A stretch of DNA of 64,000 nt from Paenibacillus sp. FSL R5-0912 (GTDB lineage Bacteria > Bacillota > Bacilli > Paenibacillales > Paenibacillaceae), in NCBI RefSeq assembly GCF_000758605.1, contig NZ_CP009282.1, positions 5,394,001-5,458,000 of the forward strand, given 5' to 3'. A model generated the notes under the pieces. That model searched no databases. It was not told where the DNA came from and saw only the letters and a program-made list of their open reading frames with translations. This document shows, piece after piece, positions 35,832 through 44,493 of the stretch (the stretch's first letter is position 1; each line of letters begins with the position of its first letter). The position numbers and the translations under genes were made by a program.

Positions 35832-38603
35832 TCAGCCAAGCCGGATGCCGACCGTTGTAATCTCATGTCCGCCAAGCTGAAGCTTGAGCGCGGCAGCGTC
35901 CCGGTCAGTCTCCAGCAATTCACCCTCGGCTTCCAGCACATTGGATGTATAGAAGGCGGCAACCGGCAGCGGGGTATCCAGTTCCAGTATACTGGACTCG
36001 CCGGTCATATTGAACCAGCGGAGCAGCAGGTCTCCGCTGTCTTCGTTCAGCTTCAGTGAGGAGAACGCTGCGTTGTTACCGCTCCAGCGGGCCAGCGAAT
36101 ACACGGCGGGAATGGTTCCGGCGTGAAGCTCCGCCTGCGAGCAGGTCCATGGAATCTGGAACTGGTAGGCCATAGCCGCCGCACCAGAGGCCACAACATC
36201 TCCATGATGCGGAATAAGCAGCATCTCGGCAGTCTGTTCACCCAGGCACTGGGCTTCCGGCGTAGGGAACCAGCCCCAGTCGCCCATCTCGCCGACACTG
36301 CGGAGCAGAGTCACGGCGATGGTATTGCGGCCGTCGCGCAGGATCTCGTATTCATGAAGTCCGAGATTGGCGGCCGTAAGTCCCGCCTGCTCCCCGGACA
36401 CATCTACGAAGCACTGCTGATGCTGCGCATTGCTCGGGTTCAGCCACTCCGGCGCCGGTTCATTCGGACGCTCGGCCAGCTCGAACATCGAGTCCACACG
36501 GTGGGATGCCGCTTCAAGGTCGGTAGGGAACAGCATCCGCAGACGGTGGTCCTTCGCTGTATTGTCGATGTAGCTCTTCACTTCCAGGCCTTGGCCGCTG
36601 CGCTCCAGCCTTAATACCGTCCGCAGCTTAAGCAGCACTGTTTCCGAGGAGCGCTGCGCCTGCCGCTCCGGATAATAGACCAGCGCACGCTGCTCTTCTT
36701 CCAGCATGGCGTCAGCGGAAGCGGGAATCTCCCATTCATGGACTATCTCTACGGAGGCCCGGTATGGTGTATCTTCAATGACGCTGACCGCAGCCGTCAG
36801 CCCCCGGGTAGTCAGCGGAACTTCACCCGCAGGCTGTCTGTACATATACTCATTGCCGATGTCACCTGTGTTCTCATAGACGCCGAGATCGCGGTAGACT
36901 CTGCCGCTTGGCTTATGCTCCAGTGTGAAGGAACCGTCTGCCATCACCTCAACCCGCAGCGTGGCATTCTCCAGAATACGCCCGCCGTGGACAAGCGTCG
37001 CTGAGGCTCCGGCCACTGCCGGGTCTTGGCCGGACCGCCCGGCAGCAGCCTCCGCCAGCGGGTGAACCCAGGCATAGGTGCGGAGGCCCAGCGCAGGCAC
37101 TGCCGCCGCTTCGAAGGTCAGCTGCACCTTGCGGCAGCTGTAAGGCTGCCGGAACCGGTCATCCGGCAGATCATAGCCGAACGACAGGCCCAGATCCTGA
37201 ACCGTACAAGGAATCTCATTGCCTTGTTCATCGATTAGAATCCGTCCGCCCAGGTCAACCGCCTTCATCCGGCGGGCGGTCTCTTCAAGCGTGTGGCCGT
37301 CGCGCAGATACAGCCGGGCCGCGTCCAGCTCCACGCTGACTGTACCCGTGCGGCTCCAGCCGCTTGTATTGGTCACAACGAGCGGAATTGCAGCTTCACC
37401 ATAGGCGGCGAAGCCCGAGGTGTCCACCGCTGCGGTGATGGCCTGCATGCTGTCCGCCACAATGCCCTCGGCGGTGTGGTAGCTCTTGTCGAACCGGGTA
37501 ACCATCTCCCGGTGCACCTCATCCACACTGCAGCCGCAGATGGAATCATGCGGATGGTTCTGCATCAGCGTCTTCCACGCATAGGTAAACAGATGATGCG
37601 GATACTCCCCGCCGTGCAGCTTGGCGATAACAGCCAGAGGCTCAGCCACCTTCTCCAGCAGCGCCTGGCCCCGCTGGTTCAGCTGCTTCAGGTACACCCG
37701 GGCGGAGGCGGTATTGACCAGTGTGCCCCAGCCGTCAGTGCGCTGGCTTCTCAGCTCGCCCTTAACGGTGGAGAGGCTACGGCCGGCAAGAGAGTTCTGC
37801 ACAGCCTTAATATAATCGGCAAAGTTCGAATGAACGAAGGATATCTCCGGGTGCAGCTGCTCCGCAGTCCGGATCGCTTCCGGCAGATCGGTCTGCAGCG
37901 GCTGATGATCGCAGCCGTTCATGAACAGCAGCTGATCCGTGGCCGCATACTGCTTCGCATCTGCCAGCTTGCGCTCCCAGAAGCTCTTCGCCTCCTCTAA
38001 GCCTGCCGGAATCTCATTCCCGTTAGAATACCAATTGGCGAACAGGATACCCAGCACCTGCGACCCGTCCGGTCCTTCCCAGACCAGCTCCGAGAAGGAG
38101 GATTCATAGCCGTCGCTGGAGACCGTATTGTTGAAGCCTGTCGGCTTCACCCCGCGCCCGAAGAAGGCATTGGTAATTCCCGCCTGCACCATGAGCTGCG
38201 GAATCTGTCCGGTCAGGCCGAAGGTGTCAGGGAAATAACCGATCTTGGAGACTTCCCCGTACACACCGGCATCCTTATGGCCGATCTGCAGATTGCGCAC
38301 ATTGGCTTCCGGACTGGTCAGGAACGCATCCTGCAGGATGTACCATGGCCCGATATAGATCCGGCCTTCACGGATATGGCGCTCCAGCCGTTCCCGGTTC
38401 TCCGGGCGGACCTGGAGGTAATCCTCGATGATAATGGTCTGTCCGTCGAAGAAGAAGCTCCGGAAATCCGGGTTCTGCTCCAGTGTGTCCAGCAGGCTGT
38501 CCACCAGCCGGATAAGCCGGAGGTGATGGCGTTCATACGGGAGGTACCATTCCCGGTCCCAGTGCGTATGCGAGATAATATGCGCTGTCTGTTGTTTTGT
38601 CAT
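35832..38603 (-). CDS. GH38 alpha-mannosidase
   Basis: 923-residue cytoplasmic alpha-mannosidase, normal bacterial GH38 length. Zinc ligands His14 and Asp16 are in SHTHWDREWYLPYE at the very N-terminus, the nucleophile Asp126 in YFPDTFG, and the second metal region in MQNHPHDSICGCSVDEVHREM. A C-terminal beta-rich domain follows. The start is 6 bp behind the GH130 stop. Similar short-N-terminus GH38 enzymes act on alpha-1,3-mannose of N-glycans; the exact linkage cannot be read from sequence. This is one of two GH38 genes in the operon. Confidence 0.95.
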   Translation of the reverse strand: MTKQQTAHIISHTHWDREWYLPYERHHLRLIRLVDSLLDTLEQNPDFRSFFFDGQTIIIEDYLQVRPENRERLERHIREGRIYIGPWYILQDAFLTSPEANVRNLQIGHKDAGVYGEVSKIGYFPDTFGLTGQIPQLMVQAGITNAFFGRGVKPTGFNNTVSSDGYESSFSELVWEGPDGSQVLGILFANWYSNGNEIPAGLEEAKSFWERKLADAKQYAATDQLLFMNGCDHQPLQTDLPEAIRTAEQLHPEISFVHSNFADYIKAVQNSLAGRSLSTVKGELRSQRTDGWGTLVNTASARVYLKQLNQRGQALLEKVAEPLAVIAKLHGGEYPHHLFTYAWKTLMQNHPHDSICGCSVDEVHREMVTRFDKSYHTAEGIVADSMQAITAAVDTSGFAAYGEAAIPLVVTNTSGWSRTGTVSVELDAARLYLRDGHTLEETARRMKAVDLGGRILIDEQGNEIPCTVQDLGLSFGYDLPDDRFRQPYSCRKVQLTFEAAAVPALGLRTYAWVHPLAEAAAGRSGQDPAVAGASATLVHGGRILENATLRVEVMADGSFTLEHKPSGRVYRDLGVYENTGDIGNEYMYRQPAGEVPLTTRGLTAAVSVIEDTPYRASVEIVHEWEIPASADAMLEEEQRALVYYPERQAQRSSETVLLKLRTVLRLERSGQGLEVKSYIDNTAKDHRLRMLFPTDLEAASHRVDSMFELAERPNEPAPEWLNPSNAQHQQCFVDVSGEQAGLTAANLGLHEYEILRDGRNTIAVTLLRSVGEMGDWGWFPTPEAQCLGEQTAEMLLIPHHGDVVASGAAAMAYQFQIPWTCSQAELHAGTIPAVYSLARWSGNNAAFSSLKLNEDSGDLLLRWFNMTGESSILELDTPLPVAAFYTSNVLEAEGELLETDRDAAALKLQLGGHEITTVGIRLG

Positions 38604-38609
38604 AGCTGT

Positions 38610-39608
38610 TTACCCCTCAATCTCCAGCGGATATTCCTCCATATAGCTAATCAGCTCATCCACAGTGGTGAAGGCCAGACCTGTAACTGTATCTGCACAG
38701 CCATAATAGATGGCAATACGTCCAGTAGCCGCATCTGTCAATGCCGCGCAAGGGAAAGTTACGTTCGGCACATCGCCTACACATTCGTACAACGTCTCCG
38801 GGCCGAGAATATAGTTGCGCGAGCGGGCCTTCACCTTCCAAGGCTGATCCAGATCCAGCAGCGCACAGCCCATGCGGTAGACGAACCCGTTACAGGTGTT
38901 AATTACGCCATGGTAGATGAGCAGCCAGCCTTTGTCGGTTTCAATCGGAATCGGACCGGGGCCAATCTTCTTGGACTGCCAGGCGGAGGCATCGCCGTTC
39001 ACTGTGCCCATTACATAACGATGTTTACCCCAGAAGGTAAGGTCAGGACTTTCGCTGTAAAAGATATCGCCAAACGGCGTATGTCCAGTATCGCTTGGAC
39101 GGCTGAGCATGGCATAATTCCCGCCAATCTTGCGGGGTAACAGTACGCCGTTACGGTTATACGGCAGGAAGGCATTCTCCAGCTGATGAAACGTCTTGAA
39201 ATCAAACGTATATGCAAGTCCAATTGTAGGCCCGTGATAGCCGTTGCACCAGGAGATATAATAACGGTCGTCAATCTTGCATACGCGCGGATCATAGCGG
39301 TATTCCCGCTTGATGATCTCTTCATCGCCCTCGAATACGATAGGCTCATGGTTGATCTTCCAGTTCACACCGTCTTCGCTGAAGCCGGCAAAGATATCCA
39401 TGCTGACCGACCTGGAATCACAGCGGAACACACCTGCGAAGCCGCCTTCAAAAGGGATAACCGCCGAATTGAACACACTGTTCGAGTTCGGGATGGCATC
39501 GCGGTTAATGATCGGGTTAGCAGAATATCTCCATACAGGCGAATGGCTGCCCGCCGGTTTTTCCTGCCAAGGGATGTTTGCTAAGGGTTCTCCAATAATT
39601 GTATTCAT
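38610..39608 (-). CDS. GH130 beta-mannoside phosphorylase
   Basis: 332 residues, five-bladed propeller family GH130. Signature regions: NPIINRDAIPNSNSVFNSAVIPF near 32-55, FRCDSRS, and DPRVCKIDDRYYISWCNG with the catalytic Asp around residue 110. Such enzymes use phosphate to split beta-1,4-mannosides, releasing mannose 1-phosphate. Between two alpha-mannosidases and GH125, the most sensible substrate is Man-beta-1,4-GlcNAc, the core left after GH85 and alpha-mannosidase action; beta-mannan oligosaccharides are the alternative. AAAGGAG before ATG 39608. Confidence 0.9.
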   Translation of the reverse strand: MNTIIGEPLANIPWQEKPAGSHSPVWRYSANPIINRDAIPNSNSVFNSAVIPFEGGFAGVFRCDSRSVSMDIFAGFSEDGVNWKINHEPIVFEGDEEIIKREYRYDPRVCKIDDRYYISWCNGYHGPTIGLAYTFDFKTFHQLENAFLPYNRNGVLLPRKIGGNYAMLSRPSDTGHTPFGDIFYSESPDLTFWGKHRYVMGTVNGDASAWQSKKIGPGPIPIETDKGWLLIYHGVINTCNGFVYRMGCALLDLDQPWKVKARSRNYILGPETLYECVGDVPNVTFPCAALTDAATGRIAIYYGCADTVTGLAFTTVDELISYMEEYPLEIEG

Positions 39609-39694
39609 GATCAGGTCTCCTTTGTATATGAAAAGTGCTTTTACACAATAATTAGCATCCTGTATTCTCTATGCTTTCTGTATGCAGGCCGGAC

Positions 39695-41014
39695 CTAGAG
39701 AATCCCTTCCTGCAGCGCCCGCCAGACCAGCTGGGAGAACAGGCTGTTCGACCAGGCGAACCACTTGCGGGTGAAGACCGACGGATCGTCGGCGAGGAAG
39801 CCTTCGTGCATATATCCGGTATCGGCGTCGGTTGCTTCAAGCATAGCGATAAGTGCAAGCCGTTCTTCCTTGTTGTCCGCCGTGATTCCCTGCATGGACA
39901 ACGCCATATGCCAGATATAGCCCGGAGGGGTATGCGGGCTGCCAATTCCCTTGGCGGCTTTGCCCTCGAAGTAGAACGGATTCTCGCTGCTCAGCGCAAA
40001 ACGTCTTGTATTCTGGTAGACCGGATCGTCATTCGTCACGTAGCCCAGATACGGAATGGACATGAGGCCCGGTGTTCCGGCATCATCCATCAGGCTGTAG
40101 TTGCCATAGCCGTCTGTCTCGTATGCGTAGATCGGCCCGAATTCCGGGTGGCGGTAGGTGCCGTACAGCTTGATGCCGTGGTCCACCTCCTGCTCCAGTT
40201 CCTTCAGCTCGGCCAGGAAATCCAGGTCCCGGAATACCCACTCGGCGAAATCCTGCATCTGGCGCAGTGCCACCACAGCGAACATATTCCCTGGAATGTT
40301 GTAGTGGAAATCGCAGGCATCGTCGCTGGAGCGGAAGCCGGACCAGATCATTCCGGTGTAATTCACCGGCATCCCAAGGCCGCCATTTCGGATTGAATCC
40401 TCCATAATCCCGTTGTTCCGCGTGAAGCGGTAAGGGGACTGCTCGGCGTGATGCTGCTCCCGCTTGAACAGATCGGTGATGACACGCAGCATTTTTTTGA
40501 AATCCGCGGTGAAGAAGTCGGTCTGCTTCGTCTCTTCCCAGTACGCATGGGCCAGCCGGATCACGAAGCACAGCGAGTCAATCTCGAACTTGCGCTCCCA
40601 CACCCAGGGCGACATCTCCGTCACATCCCCGGCATTCCAGTGCCAGTCATTAGCCGTCTCATTGAACGCGTTGGCGTAAGGATCAATCAGCACATACTGC
40701 GTATGACGTTTGATCAGCCCGCCAATAATACGCTGCAACTCCGGGTCCTCTGCGGCAAAAGGCACATAATGAATGACCTGCTCCACGGAATCGCGCAGCC
40801 AGCAGGCCGGAATATCGCCCGTAATGACAAAGGTGGTTCCATCGTCAAGCAGCTTGGTGGTAGTCTCCAGCGTATTCGGGAAGCAGTTGCGGAACAGGCG
40901 TTGCAGCTTGGGCCGGTGGGCCAGCTTCTGTTCGGCTTCGGCCAATACGGCCTGAATGGATGACGGAAGCGGCAGCTCCGGCATCTGAATGCGGGGAAGT
41001 CTGAATTGTTCCAA
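39695..41014 (-). CDS. GH125 exo-alpha-1,6-mannosidase
   Basis: 439 residues, full length for GH125, an inverting (alpha/alpha)6-barrel family known for exo-alpha-1,6-mannosidase activity on N-glycans. The family signature ITGDIPACWLRDSVEQVIHYVP is at residues about 64-85; YANAFNETANDWHWNAGD and NGIMEDSIRNGGLGMPVNYTGMIWSGFRSSDDAC follow. No signal peptide. Sits between two GH38 and the GH130 genes in one operon, matching its role of removing the alpha-1,6 branch mannose. Confidence 0.93.
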   Translation of the reverse strand: MEQFRLPRIQMPELPLPSSIQAVLAEAEQKLAHRPKLQRLFRNCFPNTLETTTKLLDDGTTFVITGDIPACWLRDSVEQVIHYVPFAAEDPELQRIIGGLIKRHTQYVLIDPYANAFNETANDWHWNAGDVTEMSPWVWERKFEIDSLCFVIRLAHAYWEETKQTDFFTADFKKMLRVITDLFKREQHHAEQSPYRFTRNNGIMEDSIRNGGLGMPVNYTGMIWSGFRSSDDACDFHYNIPGNMFAVVALRQMQDFAEWVFRDLDFLAELKELEQEVDHGIKLYGTYRHPEFGPIYAYETDGYGNYSLMDDAGTPGLMSIPYLGYVTNDDPVYQNTRRFALSSENPFYFEGKAAKGIGSPHTPPGYIWHMALSMQGITADNKEERLALIAMLEATDADTGYMHEGFLADDPSVFTRKWFAWSNSLFSQLVWRALQEGIL

Positions 41015-41248
41015 GATGATAGTCTCCTTCGGCTTAATCTATAGTGTAGCTGAACTGAAGCTATTAACTTAAAGCTCGCTCGTCACTGCGGTGAATATTT
41101 GGACTTTCGGCCGCTGTTGTCCCCAGATTTCTTGATTTAACCTGCTTTTCGCAGTTGAAATCCGGCGACAAAGGCGGTCGCTATCGCTCCTACAGTTCCA
41201 AAATCCCCCTCCGTTCCTTCTAGCTTTTGTTATCTTCAATTATTCAGC
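41015..41248. repeat. Intergenic region with long imperfect hairpin
   Basis: 234-bp gap inside the glycosidase operon. Arms 41108-41130 and 41158-41180 pair at 18 of 23 positions, with an inner CTGC/GCAG stem and an outer TTTGGACT / AGTTCCAAA pairing at about 41098-41206. No T-run. It looks like a mobile or dispersed intergenic repeat, or a processing site within the long transcript. Confidence 0.55.
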
Positions 41249-44200
41249 TTATTTAGAATGAATAACTTTCAGGGTCTTGATTTCAAAAGGTTGGAAGTCT
41301 AGCGTCAGCTCTCCAGCCTCACCCGGCAGCAGCTCTGTCTCTTCTTCCAGTGCGTTGGACAGATAGATCGCCGAATGCGGCAGCGGCCAGCCGAGCTTGA
41401 CGGTCTCGCGTCCGCCAGCGGATTCATACAGCCGCAGAATACTGCCGCTTCCGTCTTCCGCAAGCTTGACCGTATCCAGCACAACCTGCTTCCCTTCATA
41501 GGGAAGGAAGGTGCCGACCGGCGGGCGCTGGCCCGTACTTGAATCACAGGCGACCGCATAGGAATTGTGATTCAACTCAGCGGCTTTGCGGAGGGTATGC
41601 GCCCCGCGCCAGTCACCGGTATGCGGATACAGTGAATACGTGAATTCATGTGTGCCCTGATCCGCCGAATGATCCGGCCAGCGCGGCGCGCGCAGCAGCG
41701 ACAGACGGATCGTGCTGCCCTGCGTGTCATAGCCGTATTTGCAGTCGTTCAGCAGACTTACGCCGTAATCATACTCCGACACATCGGCATAGCGGTGCCC
41801 GCAGACTTCATATTGCGCCTGCTCCCAGCTTGTGTTGCGGTGCGTTGACCGTTCCAGCGCGCCGAACGGAATCTCATAGGTCGCCTTGCTGGTCACTACA
41901 TCTACCGGGAAGCCGACCTTGAGCAGCTTATGGGCTTCATGCCACTCCACCTTCGTCTTGAAGTCGATCCGCCGGTCACTGTGATACAGGATCAGCTCCT
42001 GCACTATTTCGGATTGACCGATGCTCCAGCGGAAGTACAGCACATCGCTGACGGAGCCTGAGGACAACAGCTTCTTCTCCAGCAGTACTGCTTCTCCGGC
42101 AGGCTGCTCTTCATAACGGCTGTCTATATCCCAGGCATCCCATAGGATAGGGCGGTCATGGAAGAAATGCAGCCGGTTCAGGCGCTCTCCGGACTTGACA
42201 ATCTCACGCCCGGCTTCCTTGTCGTACAGGCTGATGATCTCGCCCAGAGCATTGAACCGGAGACGGTAATAACCGGTCTCCCATTCCAGATCGAACGATG
42301 CTGCGGCTGCCGATATTGGCTCATCTCCGCTGTTTCCGCTGTTTCCGCTGTTTCCGCTGTTTCCGCTGTTTCCACCGTTACCGTGAACTCCGCTGTTTTC
42401 ACTGTTACCGCGAACTCCACCGTTCCCCGCCGGTTCCGTCTGCTCCTCTGGTCTCAGCCACACCGTAACATACCCGAAGGCCGGAACCGCCGGCACCCGG
42501 ACACGGAGAACGGCTTGCTCTCCAGCAGTAACCTGCTCTGATTCCAGCCGTATTCCGCTCTTGTCATATACGGCTGAAGCGGTATGCTCCACACCGGTCT
42601 GCTCCAGCTCTACCACCATATCCCGGGTCCAGCCCAGACCATTCAGAATGACATAAGGCTGTCCCTCTCCACGGGTATCAATATCCGTTACGGCAGCCTC
42701 CATGACCGACTTCAGGCTGCCCCCTCCAAGGGCGAAGATGCTCTGGTACTCCTTATCCGAGGTCTGATAGACCTCGGGGATCGACGAGCCGGGAATAATA
42801 TCATGGAACTGGTTGAGCAGAATCAGCTTCCAGCCTTCATGCAAGGCATGAAAGATCTCTTCCCGCCGCTGCGGCTGCAGATGATGTCCGGCCAGCGTCT
42901 GCCATAATTCCGCCTCCCTATACAGAATCTCGGCCTTGCGGTTATTGCGCTTGTTCCGGGCATGTGTGGTATAGGTTCCCCGGTGCAGCTCCAGATAGAG
43001 GTCGCCCTGCCAGACCGGCAGCTCAGGCTTCGCTTGCTCAATGCCTGCGAAGAAATCAGCCGCCGTGCTGTAGCCGGAGGCTGGCTGGCCCACCATCAGC
43101 TCGGAGCGTGAGAGATATTCGAGCATCTCCCGGGTCACTCCGCCGCCTCCGTCGCCGTGTCCATAGAGCAGCATTTGTTCGCTGTGCACGGCTTTTTCAC
43201 GGTAAGATTGCCAGTGCTCATGAATATCCTTCGGCAGCGTACTCTCATTCACTCCGTGGTTCATATAAGACAGAAGTTCGGTTCCGTCGATGCCTACCCA
43301 GTGGAACAAATCATAAGGGAACAGATTCGTATCATTCCAGCCCAGCTTGGTCGTCATGAAATAACGGACCTTGCCGTGCTTCAGGATCTGCGGCAGGGAA
43401 GCGCAATACCCGAAGGTATCCGGCAGCCATTCAATCTCGGACTGCCGTCCGAACTCCTCCTGGTAGAACCGCTGCCCGTACAGCATCTGCCGCATCAGGG
43501 ATTCGCCGCTTGGAATATTCAGATCCGGCTCCACCCACATACCGCCAACCAGCTCCCAGCGCCCTTCAAGAATCCGCGCCTTCACCTTCCCGTACAATTC
43601 AGGATCATTGTCTTTCAGATAAGCGAATAGCTGCGGCTGGCTCTGGGCATAACGGTAATCGGGATATTCCTCCATCAAGGCATGAACCGTCGAGAAGGTC
43701 CGACTGGTCTTCCGCACCGTTTCCCTCGTGGGCCATAACCAGGCAATATCAATATGTGACTGCCCGATCATATGAATGAAGCCCTCGCTGTTACCGCCGA
43801 TGGCCCGCACACTTGCGGTCAGCGCCTGCTCAATGTCTCTGATCCTGCCGCTGCTGCCCCCATCTTCAGGTCGTCCCAAAGACACATACGCATCCATCGC
43901 CTGGTGTAGCGCTTCAAGGATACGGACACGCCGGAAGTCCTGCTCCGGCAGCAGCAGCGCCGAATCCCGGATGACGGTCACTGTATACATCAGCGACTGT
44001 ACCGGCTGGTTAACCCTGACGAGCGCAGCAGTGATGGACCGGATTGGCGCCTGAATAACCGCCTGCTTGTTCAGCGGATCATCCGGCTCGGGAACCGGAT
44101 CGTAGAGCTCGATCTCAAGCTCCGGGCTTCTTCCGTCGGAGGCAGGGTCAAGTGAAACGAAGGTATGATTGCGGTCAAGCCCCTGGCGGGAAGCTCCGCC

Positions 44201-44491
44201 TACACGCAGCAGCCCTTCTCCGCCGGAGTGGAAGATGATCCCTGTATCCGCACCGGTCCAGTCCGCCGGAATATCAAGCGTGGTGCGGAAGAAATAAGTC
44301 GTTCCTTGCACACTGGGAAACAATCCGAAGGATTCGCTGCCCGCATAAGGCTGTAATTCGTCATAATGCCCCGGCTGGCGGTAGGTTGTGGAGAAGACCT
44401 TCCAGTCTTCAATCGCCCGGTATTCCAGCCATTGCGCTTGCGAACATTCGCGGATAAATCTATCTATTCGTTCCGTATTCAATCGTTCCAT
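41249..44491 (-). CDS. GH38 alpha-mannosidase, long form
   Basis: 1080 residues, the size of Ams1/MAN2C1-like GH38 enzymes. An N-terminal beta domain of about 235 residues precedes the catalytic part: His246 and Asp248 (GQSHIDIAWLWP), nucleophile Asp358 (EWLPDTFGY), and LLNQFHDIIPGSSI. The middle has a low-complexity Gly-Asn-Ser repeat at about 695-730 encoded by 9-nt units. Cytoplasmic, no signal peptide. GGAGGG lies before ATG, 2 bp after the GH3 stop. The two GH38 types in one operon suggest different mannose linkages. Confidence 0.95.
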   Translation of the reverse strand: MERLNTERIDRFIRECSQAQWLEYRAIEDWKVFSTTYRQPGHYDELQPYAGSESFGLFPSVQGTTYFFRTTLDIPADWTGADTGIIFHSGGEGLLRVGGASRQGLDRNHTFVSLDPASDGRSPELEIELYDPVPEPDDPLNKQAVIQAPIRSITAALVRVNQPVQSLMYTVTVIRDSALLLPEQDFRRVRILEALHQAMDAYVSLGRPEDGGSSGRIRDIEQALTASVRAIGGNSEGFIHMIGQSHIDIAWLWPTRETVRKTSRTFSTVHALMEEYPDYRYAQSQPQLFAYLKDNDPELYGKVKARILEGRWELVGGMWVEPDLNIPSGESLMRQMLYGQRFYQEEFGRQSEIEWLPDTFGYCASLPQILKHGKVRYFMTTKLGWNDTNLFPYDLFHWVGIDGTELLSYMNHGVNESTLPKDIHEHWQSYREKAVHSEQMLLYGHGDGGGGVTREMLEYLSRSELMVGQPASGYSTAADFFAGIEQAKPELPVWQGDLYLELHRGTYTTHARNKRNNRKAEILYREAELWQTLAGHHLQPQRREEIFHALHEGWKLILLNQFHDIIPGSSIPEVYQTSDKEYQSIFALGGGSLKSVMEAAVTDIDTRGEGQPYVILNGLGWTRDMVVELEQTGVEHTASAVYDKSGIRLESEQVTAGEQAVLRVRVPAVPAFGYVTVWLRPEEQTEPAGNGGVRGNSENSGVHGNGGNSGNSGNSGNSGNSGDEPISAAAASFDLEWETGYYRLRFNALGEIISLYDKEAGREIVKSGERLNRLHFFHDRPILWDAWDIDSRYEEQPAGEAVLLEKKLLSSGSVSDVLYFRWSIGQSEIVQELILYHSDRRIDFKTKVEWHEAHKLLKVGFPVDVVTSKATYEIPFGALERSTHRNTSWEQAQYEVCGHRYADVSEYDYGVSLLNDCKYGYDTQGSTIRLSLLRAPRWPDHSADQGTHEFTYSLYPHTGDWRGAHTLRKAAELNHNSYAVACDSSTGQRPPVGTFLPYEGKQVVLDTVKLAEDGSGSILRLYESAGGRETVKLGWPLPHSAIYLSNALEEETELLPGEAGELTLDFQPFEIKTLKVIHSK

Positions 44492-44493
44492 AT

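Noticed and set aside
42320..42425. Short tandem repeats as possible CRISPR-like array
   Set aside because: 9-nt units without spacers, in frame within a coding linker; no cas genes.
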